Part shown: piece after piece, positions 20,150 through 30,920 of the stretch
Layout of the letters: each line of letters opens with the position of its first letter
Numbering within the stretch: the first letter of the stretch is position 1
Origin: Adiantum capillus-veneris
Lineage: Eukaryota > Streptophyta > Polypodiopsida > Polypodiales > Pteridaceae
Reading direction: 5' to 3'
Length of the DNA stretch: 64,000 nt
Assembly (NCBI GenBank): GCA_014529385.2
Contig: CM043968.1
Coordinates: forward strand, 128,432,018 to 128,496,017
Position numbers and translations under genes: made by a program
Notes under the pieces: generated by a model
What the model saw: the letters and a program-made list of their open reading frames with translations, nothing else
Databases searched by the model: none
What the model was told of the DNA's origin: nothing

Positions 20150-23100
20150 GGCCATGCCCAGGGACCATCGGTTGTACCATCTCCAAATGGATACATCGTG
20201 ATCTCTGGCATCCCTCCCGCTTGAGACCGACACCAAGACAAGACTCCTCCTGCTCTTTGATGCCAACTCAAGTGGGTGATAACATTGACTTTCTCTCATA
20301 TGGATCCTTTAGCTCAAAGCACCTTTGCTTACGAGTCCCACTCTCTAATCGATGTCATCAGACTAACTTTGAACTCAACTTCTAGGGTCAACTGGTGGGA
20401 GTTTTCTAATTCACCCTTGGGTCAAGGCCATTGACACTTTTTTCCCGGTTATGACCGAGCACAACCGTGAATGGTTCCCCTAAGATGAGTGTATTATAAT
20501 CTACACAAATCCCTCGATCCCAAGTTTCTCTCATGTTACATTGATCGAAAATCCTTTTCCTTGTCCTTGACTTAATTGCTAGTACAACATAAAATTGGGT
20601 TCAACTTTTCGACAAACAATTTAACCCTTCGGAATCCGCCAACCTCCCGAACTGTTTGATGAATGTACCTTTCCAAGGTAATACTATGATACTAGAAAAT
20701 AGTATTCCAATCATGTCGAACCAAGAATACATTTCAAGCATTTGGAAAGCAGCATGCAAACTATTGCATATCCTTGCAAATGTGCATTTATCAAGGTTGT
20801 TACCACCTTTCTCCTTTATAAAATATTTTTACGTCCTTTTTCTTATAATATTAGTAAAATTTTCTAGTTTTCTTTCAAGCAATCACATATACTCCTCCAG
20901 GCATATCCCTATCCTCCTCCTAGGACTCGGGTATCCTATCTCCTCTGCCACGTGTGGGGGCAGCGCCTTTACGCAGATTCCAATTCTTATTTTTCTTTAT
21001 CTTGTGTGGGAAAGGCTTCAAAGATAATCTACTTTAGGTTTCTTTTAAATCAATAATCCCAAGAAACAGAGCAAAGGTCCAGCTGATGAGGACAATTGCG
21101 GAATAGCCCATTTATGTTCTTAGCCTTTCTAAGGTTCCTTTTTACTAAACAATTTGAAGAGTTCCTTAATTAAATCACATCCTCCTCCCTCATCTTGGTC
21201 CCTCCATGGATCCTTTTTCCTTCCTCCTTTTCGGCATCAGGCTTACCCGGACTAGGCCAATTTCTAAACACATCCGCGGGTCCCATTCACGCGACCGGGA
21301 CACACTCCCATTCAATCCCATTTCTAGGATAGTGAATGAACCCGAGTTCAAAACATAGACCAAAGATTATCAGGCCAAGCCAAAAAAGATCATCCCCCGT
21401 TGTATCCCACAGGTAAATACATGTGCTGGCCTTTTTCCAAACACGAAGACAAGTTCAAACTTAAATCTCTATGTTATGCTAGGGCTATCCACGTCAATCT
21501 TCTCGATAAAGTTTTTTTATACTATTTTAAATTTAAATTAATTTCATTGAGTTATAATCCCTTAATTCCTATTTTCTTTTAATTTTTTATTCAAACAAAA
21601 CCTTAAGAAAACAATGAATCTCTTGGGAGTTTAAGGTTTTGTCTTGAGGTAAGTTTTGAGTTAAGCCCGACTTTGATGAATCCCATTTTGGTCATTTTTC
21701 ATCATTTGCCATCCATGGGGCATCTCCATGGAAGAAATGGGATTTTTATGTTCAAGCAACACGGTCACGACTTTCGTGAAGCTATCCCCTTACGGAATCC
21801 CCCCTTTGAATTTGCAAAACAAACTTGAAAGTAGCCAAACTTGAAATAGACAATGCATATGCTTTCTATAATGAGTTTTTCTTTGGTGTGTCTATGCGTG
21901 GTACACACAAAACTTCGAAATGCACCAGCTTGTAGTCTTGGACAATTAATCAGAAACTTCCTTTGAGTGCTTATGCGAGAGTGAAACCCTTCTATGCATG
22001 GTAGTGTCAAAATGGTGAAGTTCCTAAGAGTGGACATGCTAGTGTATCGTAAAACACGCATGTAAAAGTGTATGAATGATTAACAAATTATTCTTTAAGA
22101 AGGGATTTAGGCATACCTTTACTACCGCAGAGAGGATTAATTATGTTGCTAGAAGAAGCTTATGGTTTCGGAACTTTCCATTTGGTGAGAGGGAAAGGAG
22201 GGAATGACTTTATGGGAAATCCTCTTTTTCAATAAACTTCCTTAGATTATGATAAATTAACCTTCAAAACCTCAACTTTCCCTTGAGAAAATTAAGTATT
22301 AACTTAATTTACATTACTAAACAAAACCTTGCACATATACAACCAACATAGAAGTTATATCTTCCTCCTAAGCAAAAATGATTTCTTATGAAAATTGAAG
22401 AGCTTAAGCAAGAATTTAAGTAAGAATGAAAGTAAACATCTTTCAAGAATGAGAATTAACAAGATAACCTTATCTTAGTCTGTATATGGTAAGGTCTTCT
22501 CCTTGCTTTGGAAGAGTAACGACAAAATGTGTTGACATAGCCGGTTCTTTTCTGCTTCACTTTGTTTGAAGACCACCGATTTGGCTATGGAAAAAAGAGA
22601 TGTTAAAAAGATTCAAGATATGGAAAGCTTGAAGGTTAGGAGAGAGAAGGTGGAGAGTGTAATGGTAATTTTGATTATGGTTATGGTCATGGCTTCTCTT
22701 GAGGAGAGAGGTGTGTGTAGGGGTAGGTGTGAAGGAGGATTAGCTTTGGCTTTCATAGCTCACTATCAAGCTTACACTTTCAAAAATGTGAAGAGAAGTG
22801 TTTAATGAGTAGGGAAGGCCTCTTTTTAAACTTAATTTGATAAAACCCTTAACTTATATGGATAAGTTACTTTTTCATATCTTGATATCCTTTCTTCCTT
22901 TTCAAAGCTTCTTCAACAAGCTACTTATAGAGCAAGCTACTTTCCCAACAATGACTTATGCAACAAGCTACTTTCCCCAACAAGTGGCTTTTTCACCTTA
23001 ATACCCTTATTCTTTCTTTGCTTTCTTATGAATTTTTTTTTTCTTGAGATAAAACTAATATCCCATGCATTGGTTATACCCACATTCCCATGGTGAAAAC

Positions 23101-23270
23101 CGAAAGTGTCTCGTGGGTAGCTTTGCATTGGTTATATGCACGTTCCCATAGTGAAAACCAAAAGTGTCTCGTACATAACTAGGGTGCTTGACTATAGCCC
23201 AAATTTACTTGATCGTTTTTGAAAATTCGACGGCTTAGATATGTCATCAAGAGTAAAATTTAAGAGGAGG
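20150..23270. other. No gene recognised
   Basis: AT-rich sequence with only short open frames and nothing conserved that I can see. It contains a ~60-bp near-tandem duplication at about 23064-23185 (units beginning TGCATTGGTTATA and containing GTGAAAACCRAAAGTGTCTC) and short repeats of CAACAAGCTACTT near 22910-22980. Confidence 0.5.
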
Positions 23271-23279
23271 ACCTTACAT

Positions 23280-23319
<40 letters not shown>
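23280..23319 (+). repeat. Poly-G tract (40 bp)
   Basis: Forty consecutive G residues directly abut the inverted partner of the 19.3-19.57 kb repeat. Such a run can form G-quadruplexes and its assembled length may be unreliable. Confidence 0.95.
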
Positions 23320-23322
<3 letters not shown>

Positions 23323-23566
23323 TTTGACCTCTTTTCCCCCACTTTTTGGCCCGGATTTAAAAATACAATAAAATTTTATTTTATTTTTAAAAAAAATCGA
23401 GTTTTCCCTCCTTAAAAGATCCTTAAACCTATTTCATGGTCAAAAAACATTTTTGACCTCAAAAAGTCAAAAATATGCTCTAGCAAAAAAAAAATCACAA
23501 AACATAAAACATCATTTTCAACCCTCCAAAGTCTTTCAAACCTATTCTATAGCTAAAATGGATTTT
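23320..23566 (-). repeat. Inverted copy of the 19.31-19.57 kb repeat
   Basis: On the minus strand this reproduces the AT-rich repeat at 19310-19571, including the CCGGGCCAAAAAGTGGG and AGGTCAAAGTG segments, with scattered substitutions and small gaps. Confidence 0.8.
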
Positions 23567-23899
23567 CTCTCTCTACAAACCCTTTTCCAAGCTCTCCATT
23601 GTCTCCACAACCACATGCACCCCATGTAGTCCAGCATTATTGCTCTGCTAGCTTTCTCCCACCTCCAATGTAGCACCAAGCAAGCTCCTCCCCCATCGCT
23701 TCCCCTTGCCCACCACATAGTTTCACATCAAGCTAGCTCCTCTCCCTTCTCTCACCTCCATTACAACATGAAACAAGATTCTACTCCTACTTTTATTCAC
23801 CCACACTAAATGGAAACCTCTACTCCCAAAGGTGGCAAAAGTATGAGCTCACATGACTGGTATACCACAACAACAGGAGGTGTGAATAGTGCGTGGGCA

Positions 23900-24700
23900 T
23901 TGCAAAGGTTCACCTCCAACATAAAGATAGAATGGTAAGAAAACTACCCTTGCTATAGTCTGTCTAGCGGTTGGTCCTCAACTTTCACTTAAATATGAAT
24001 ATGATGGGAATAGTGGTGATGCACTTGGTCCTAGGATGACTGGATAACCACATCTATTGATATTTGGTCTTGGTATGTCATCTTGATGTAGCCCTGATTG
24101 CAATGATTGCACTATATTTGGTCCCATGTTGTTCATTGGTGGATAGATCAGCATTTCCACTCTCCTTGTTTGGTTGGCTTGATACCTGATTGTATATTGG
24201 TCTTATTCAAAGGTATTGGTCATTCTATTGGAGATTGGTCTCTTAGGGATATTCACTTGAGGAGGCCTGTCTACCATCTCTGTGATCATTTCATCTCTCG
24301 TTAATGCTCTAGGAGGGAATCTTGGTGGCTCCCTTTTTGGAACTCTTGTAGGAACTCTTGTGTTTGGTGGAGGTATATGTGTTCCTTCATTGACCAAATA
24401 TCCACTCATTTATAATGCAGTATGTGGATTTGTCTTTCGACTACTCTATTTTCATGTCCGTACTTGTCAACAACTATGGATTTCCATTGACACTCGACTT
24501 CGTATGTATAGACATATAAGAGCTTATAATTTGTCCGCTCTTCTGGGTATGGCTCTGAGCACCTATAAGGTTGACCTCACTACCATAAATGTATCTATAT
24601 AGTCCTTCACTCTCATGATATTTCATCCAAAATCTCTCAAAAAAAATGGTCTTCATCAACTGTAACTTTGGAAGATCCATTATGGGAAGATGCTCCTCTA
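23900..24700 (-). other. Short proline-rich ORFs, unrecognised
   Basis: Two minus-strand open stretches, 24160-23978 (MEMLIYPPMNNMGPNIVQSL) and 24409-24203 (THIPPPNTRVPTRVPKREPP), plus a third at 24680-24474, follow one another in the same direction. The composition (P, N, Q, R) resembles a disordered region of a Gag-like or regulatory protein, but no domain is recognisable and the frames are broken. Confidence 0.25.
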
Positions 24701-24905
24701 TTGCTAGGATCTCGAAGCTTGTAGAAGCTCAATTTGTATCTAAAGTAGAAATGATTTTTGGTCTTAAAAACTCTATCTTGATATAAAAAATCTTATTACA
24801 ATGTGTTCAAATGATTTGGTCAGGAAAAAGTCAAAACTATGTCCAAAACCTCTACTGTTTCCTCACAATTCTCTCTAATTGTCACTTTTAAACACTCCAA
24901 AGCGA

Positions 24906-25560
24906 CACTTGTAGACCTTGTCAACACAATGGAATGCATAAAAATAATGCTTCTATATTGTGTTTCCCTTATGGTCGTAATATCAAGCTATTATCACTTT
25001 TTGGTGGATTGACGAATTGTTATTGTCTCTTCTAAGGTGAGAGTTGTTGGCATAGATACATACTCAAGTTTGAGTGTGCAAGCTATCTAATCTCTAGTAG
25101 CATTGGTTTTCTTTGTCTAGATATCTTCTTTTTTCCTCCTCTTGTTTGAGCTTTTTGATAGAAAAACCAATTTGAAACTTCACAATCAAGCCATGGACTT
25201 AGATTTGATTCACTTTTCTTTGAAGTGAACGTATGTTGTAGCATGTAGTCTTTGAAAAGATGGCTTCCATAGTTTATGCATCTACCAATAGAAGTAAATA
25301 ATACAACTATATGAAGAGCCAATGAGGAAATGAGGAGATCTTGCATCCCCACACCTTGAACCCTGCCCACAAAGCTCCATTGGTGAGCCCATCAAGAAAG
25401 CAATTAGCCCTTTGTCAATTTAATTAATATCTCCTGTGTCTAAATCTTCAAAGCCATAAAAAATGCATGTACTATTGCTCAATTGCCTCTCATTGATGTA
25501 GCCCTCATTTTCATCTAGCAAGGGCATCAACTTTAGATCAAGAAAAACTGCAAGTGGCAA
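24906..25560 (+). repeat. Dispersed repeat, inverted partner at 46.96-47.53 kb
   Basis: The sequence matches the reverse complement of about 46960-47530, including GTGAGAGTTGTTGGCATAGA and GTAGACCTTGTCAACAC. The partner ends at the left edge of the piggyBac element, so this copy shows what part of that insertion site looked like without the transposon. Confidence 0.75.
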
Positions 25561-25846
25561 TTATTCCCTATGGGGCCTTCAATCCTCTACCACCGTCAAC
25601 TACAATTTTCTCTTGGTGAGCCCATCAAGAAAGCAATTAGCCCTTTGTCAATTTAATTAATATCTCCTGTGTCTAAATCTTCAAAGCCATAAAAAATGCA
25701 TGTACTATTGCTCAATTTCCTCTCATTGATGTAGCCCTCATTTTCATCTAGCAAGGGCATCAGCTTTAGATCAAGAAAAACTGCAAGTGGCAATTCTTCC
25801 CTATGGGGCCTTCAATCCTCTACCACCGTCAACTACAATTTTCTTT
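25381..25846 (+). repeat. 233-bp tandem duplication
   Basis: Two units begin TGGTGAGCCCATCAAGAAAG at 25381 and 25614. I count only about three substitutions over ~230 bp, so the duplication is recent. It abuts the CT microsatellite that follows. Confidence 0.92.
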
Positions 25847-25868
25847 TCCTCATCAAATGTTCCCTTAT

Positions 25869-26007
<139 letters not shown>

Positions 26008-26009
26008 GA

Positions 26010-28000
26010 ATATTTCACCTCAAATATCATCCACCAACTATATATGCAGGTAGCTAATCATCATAGTTCATTCTTGGGGAGATTCTTGGTTGATATTATC
26101 AATGCCTTACCAAAAATCTTGTCACATTTTTTTACTCACCACAGATGCTTAAGCAAGATAGAGATAATGTACATGATGATACTATATGCTAACTATGGGC
26201 TTGCCAAGGTTAGATATCTCCCTTATTTTAATGTTCAAAGGCACCTTCCCTAATCTAGCAACTCGATGTTCATATCCTTTGTAGTCAAAGATACACCTCC
26301 ACATAAACAAATATGAGAAATTTCCCTACAATCAGGGCATTTAAAGTATCTCATGTTCTCAATCCACCCTAGTATAGGATCACGAAAGTTTTCAATCATA
26401 CTCACAAATCTGTCTTGCATCTATCAAAAATGTCATATAATGTTGATATTGTCACAACCCTTGATAGTTGCAACCTTTAAGATTTGAAATTTGTGTCTCT
26501 CTAGTACTTGGAGGCATGTCTATCACCAACACATCAAGCTCTTCACATCAAAATCCTTTAATTAATCTTTTGAGAGCGCCCATAACCATGGAACCTTTTC
26601 CAATAGCCGATGCATCTTTTTCCTTTAGAAAACACGTTGACATGCAGCATACACCATAGTTTCAAGAGGGATCAGTTTTTAATATGAATCCAACTTAGAA
26701 TGACCCTGAAGCTAGGTTCATCATTATAGGAATTCAAGTGATATAAAATTCAATATCTACAAGTGTCCTACTCTGATTCCATACTTGAAAGACAAAGCTA
26801 CTATTAGATTCACTAAAGTGGTATACTTGCCAACTTTACCTTTCCTAGAAGCTACATCCACAACATCATCAAAGAAACGCTATGCTAGTCAGACGATGTA
26901 TTAAAAAGAAACCTGTGAGCATATGAGGTAAGATGACTCAAAGAGAAGACATAGAACTACCCATGAACCAAATAAACCAATAGTAAATTCCACATACTAA
27001 TTGAAAGATTTTGTATCATATTACATTGACCTTTCACTTCCACCATGGAAATCGGTTCCTACCATTCCCCTATAGCACATCCCAACTACACTAAGCGGAT
27101 TAAGTAGACAACAAGGTAGCAGAGCATGCCATCCAACAATGGGGTATAGTAGGAGTCACTCAACGATTGAGGGGTGGCAACCTTTGTTGTCCATCGACAT
27201 CAACTCCTCTCTCTCTAAATCAAAACGCTAACAACATTATTGTTCTACATGTAATTAATGTCAAATAGTAACAAACTCATTTTGCCCTGATATATAAGTC
27301 AATTTTTTGTGGTAACACTTGACAAAAACGTAGAAGTCCACATTTCCACCACACTTCTTAGATTGTAGCACTACTTGTAGCATTACCACTACACCATATA
27401 CGAGAAGCTTTAGCCACATGAGAGCTCAAAAGGCTAATTTTGAGAGGATGGCCAAAGGAATGACCAAGTCTAGTATGCATAAGTTCCTTGAGACCACAAA
27501 GGGAAAGTTGCTAACGCCTAGGCAGTACTCCCGTAGGGCTTCAAGACCAAAGACTTTGACACAAACATGCAAGAGCCTTCTTAATCACCCCTCTACCATG
27601 CTAACCAATTCATAGTCCACTCCTGAAAGATTGTTATCCAGTTTGATAATTATAGGCTTGATAACCTCCACTTGTCTCCATTTATCAGCAGGCAACTGCA
27701 TGCAATCCTTGAACATGTCAATCTTAGCATTTCAAAGAATGAGAGAAACATCTAGCTTCATCATGTCCACTTGGTCATTCTTGGTTATAAATATAATGGT
27801 TCCTAATTCATCACCAACTACAAATTTTGCAATTTTTACATTTTGTGTATTGCTATCAATAGGTTGAGCTCACTACACAACAGTCTTGAATCTCATCACT
27901 TCGACAATGAGTGTATGTACTATAGTACCATGCTTCACCCAATCCACCTTTCCTAAGATTTACTAGAACATTGATATACTTTCCCAATAGGTTGTGAGTA
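26010..28000. other. No gene recognised
   Basis: Only short open frames are present on either strand, with no motif, repeat or splice pattern that I can tie to a gene. Confidence 0.5.
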
Positions 28001-28014
28001 GTTGTTACAGATGC

Positions 28015-28285
28015 AAGGTCCTAGAAGAGTTCTAGGAGAATTTAGAAGGTCTTAGAAGGATTTAGAAACTTGAACAAGATTCTAGCAGGTTCTATAAACA
28101 TCTAGTAGATTCTAGAAGGTTTTGGAGCATTCTAAAAACATCTAGAATCTAGAAGATTCTAGAAACATCTAGGAGGATCTAGAAGGATCCATGATGCTAG
28201 AAGTAGGTAGAAGAGTCTAGAACTTTTTTAGGATGCTGAGGAAGAATCTAGAAGGTTCTAGAAGAGCTAGAAGGTTCTAGAAGGA
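28015..28285 (+). promoter_or_regulatory. Dense heat-shock-element-like array
   Basis: The block consists of degenerate repeats of TTCTAGAA and AGAAGGTTCTAG. Perfect TTCTAGAA copies occur at 28100-28107, 28157-28164, 28256-28263 and 28275-28282. The distal end has two full three-unit heat shock elements, GAAggTTCtaGAA, at 28251-28263 and 28270-28282. A TATA box lies 20 bp downstream. The consensus (alternating nGAAn/nTTCn) is the binding site of heat shock factors. Whether it is functional here is inference. Confidence 0.7.
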
Positions 28286-28302
28286 GCCTCCTTCGGCCTG
28301 AG

Positions 28303-28310
28303 TATAAATA
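28303..28310 (+). promoter_or_regulatory. TATA box downstream of the HSE-like array
   Basis: TATAAATA lies 20 bp after the last GAA of the heat-shock-element-like array. Transcription would run rightwards from about 28335-28345. The following sequence contains CTCGGGGGGTGCACCAT, a string nearly repeated at about 53555 (CTCGGGGGGTGCACTAT), followed in both places by TATAACRYRAGTTCRAAAGGA. Confidence 0.6.
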
Positions 28311-29324
28311 GAGTTCTTGGGCTACAACTCGGGGGGTGCACCATTAAGAAACTATTCATATAACACAAGTTCAAAGGATAAAGACAAATTTAGGAATATT
28401 GGGAACAATACAAGAGTTTGGGACAATTTTGATGTCTTAGAACCACTTCAAAATCTCCACTTATGAGCACGTGTTGTCTTGGGAAACTTTAAAGTTGAGT
28501 GTGTTTTTGCACACGATGTGAAAGAACCTCATTGATCAAGAAACACATCATAGCTAGTGCTTTCAAAAGTTGAAAGTGATAGTTTAAACTTGGAATATCT
28601 AAACTACAAAACATGAAAGTGATCAATAGATCCTTCAAATTTAGTCGAGAATTGGGCAGACACCAAGATGCAACTCAAGACAGCAAAGACGATTAACAAT
28701 AAATACAATACGATTTGAGGCGTGTGCGCACCAAGGAGAGGACCCCAATCCTTGAGGTGCAAGCCAGAGTTGGAGCCAACTTACAATGAGGATTTGAACT
28801 TTGAGTATGAATCAAGGACCTTTTGGACAAATATCTTGAGCAACTAGTTCCAACAAGGACTTGTGACTACAAAAAATTAGTCAACCCTGGACTACAAAGA
28901 TTCTAGAGTAACTAGGCTTCAAGAATGTAGCACCTCACCAAAATATTACACCCACAAAAAACATGGATCGAATCCAACAATCTTAATTCATTTTTTGCAA
29001 AAACAAGGCTCCAAGAAAAAAATTGGTTGAGCTACAACCACGCAAAGAAAGGGAGCTTTCAATTTGTGAGTTGTGACACAAAGCAAATGAGAACAAAACA
29101 AACTTGAGTTCGATCCAAAGAAAACAATTTGGAACGTCATGTGAAATTCAGCTAAAAAGAGAACAACAATTTAAATTTCAAAACTGACGACAGTCGTCAA
29201 TTGGTCGTCAAGTTCAAATTACACTAACGGGAGCTGTCAAGTCATCGTTAAGCTTTTCTTCTCTAGACTTGGAAGTTCTGCGGTGACTGGTTTGCTTGCA
29301 AGTTTATATCACTTTGAAGTCCAA

Positions 29325-29750
29325 GCTATCAATGGTGTCATGTGCGCAATGCTGATTGTGGAAGGAGAGCATCCTTGCAGCTCATCATATGGGATACTAT
29401 TTGGAGGGCGGCCCTCTGTGTTGACTCTAGAGATGATGAGTGCTAAGGTTCTTTTGGTTTTCTTGCATTTTTCCCTCACTTTGGATTCCACGTTGCCAAT
29501 GGTGTCATATGTGCAATACCGGCTATGGAAGGAGAGGTGCCTTGCAACTCATCATACAGAATCCTCTTTGGTGGGCGGCCCTCTGCATTGACTCTAGAGA
29601 AGATGATCACAAAGGTGGGCAGCAATGGTGTCATGTGTGCAATACCGGGTGTGGAAGGAGAGGAGACTTGCAACTCATCATACGGAATCCTCTTTGGTGG
29701 GCGGCCCTCTGCATTGACTCTAGAGAAGATGAGCATGAAGGTGATCATAT
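29325..29750 (+). repeat. Three-unit tandem repeat with an open frame
   Basis: Units start at CAATGGTGTCAT, positions 29330, 29497 and 29623. The plus-strand peptide is conserved across units (NGVMCAIP, CNSSYGILFGGRPSALTLE), and the minus strand is also open across part of it (IFSRVNAEGRPPKRIPYDEL). Units 2 and 3 are very similar; unit 1 has diverged more and is followed by a longer spacer. I do not recognise the peptide, so I cannot say whether it is coding. Confidence 0.7.
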
Positions 29751-30404
29751 GCATAGCAGCAAGTTTCTAGCTTAACTGCCTTGGACACCAGCTCCTTGAG
29801 GCCATCCTAAGAGCTTGAAATCCTTGTGCTAGATAAGGGCTCCCTCTCTCAGGAATTGTTGAAGCTAGCATTTGTCTCAACTTCATTTCACCAAGCTCCT
29901 TAAGGTCATCCTAAATATCGAGAGCATAAAACCCTCGCAGTTGGACACCAAGTCCTTGAGGTCGTCCTAGAGAGAGCTTGAAACCCTCGCGCTGGAAAAA
30001 CATTCCCTCTCTCGCTCATCCTTGAAGCCAGCACCTGTCTCAACTTCATCGAGGTGCATCACCTGCAAACTGGTATATGCATCCTCATAGAAAGGAGTTA
30101 ATTGCTCAAGGAACACAACATCTAGTTTATGATGCCCATGGCATGGACGCTACAAGGCCACATGGCTTGGCAATAACTAGGTTGACGGGGGTAGAAGGGA
30201 GATAGTGCGGACGTACTATGAGTGGCATTGGACAATTCTTGGCTGTTCCATTTTAGATTTTGAATCAATCTACCCTTTATGTAATTCTCTATATAAATTC
30301 TATTGTTTTGGTTTTGAAATGCTACTTGCTATATTTTCAAGGTCATTAACAAGCAAGAACGTTGCAATGTTAAGATCACACTACGAATCCAATGACCGAC
30401 GCCC

Positions 30405-30920
30405 TGATGTGCTATGAGGCTCGAACTTAAGTTTGAGCCTTTGCACATTATGGATTTGTGTTTTGGTCTCAAAGCCAAAAGACCCACACCATGATGTTAT
30501 GTAATGAGGATCAAACTTAAGATCGAGGCCATGATTTGCTATGAGGCTCAAAATTAAGTTTGAGCTTTTGCACATTATGGATTTATTTTTTGATTTCAAA
30601 GCCAAAAGACCCAAGCCATGATGTTGTGCAATGAGGCTCAAACTTAAGTTCGATCTTTTGTACTTTATGGATTTGTTTTTTGGTCTTAAAGCCAAAAAAA
30701 CCCATGCTATGATGTGCAATGAGGCTCAAGCTTAATTAAGTTCGAGCTCTTGCACTTTATGGATTTTTTTTTTGGTCTTAAAGCCAAAAGACCCATGCTA
30801 TGATGTGCAATGAGGCTCAAACTTAAGTTTGAGCCTCTAGACATTCTGATTTTTTTATATGATTAAAGAAAAGAAGTTCTTGTGAGGCTCAAGCTTAATC
30901 TTGAGTCTCTATCTTTTAAT
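30405..30920 (+). repeat. Satellite-like array with palindromic cores (~90-bp units)
   Basis: Five to six units, spaced about 90 bp, carry ATGTGCAATGAGGCTC, a palindromic AAACTTAAGTTT core, CTTTATGGATTTGTTTTTTGG and AAAGCCAAAAGACCCA. In the unit at 30812-30837 the core is a perfect 26-bp palindrome (half site GAGGCTCAAACTT). Other units are imperfect. Confidence 0.85.

Noticed and set aside
20200-20300. TGATAACATTGACTTTCTCT region as a tRNA primer-binding site
   Set aside because: It does not match a plant tRNA 3' end that I can name, and no LTR end abuts it.
29309-29754. Minus-strand frames of the triplicated block as a retroelement protein
   Set aside because: The peptide (VNAEGRPPKRIPYDEL) resembles no RT or integrase motif; repeated structure alone explains the open frames.
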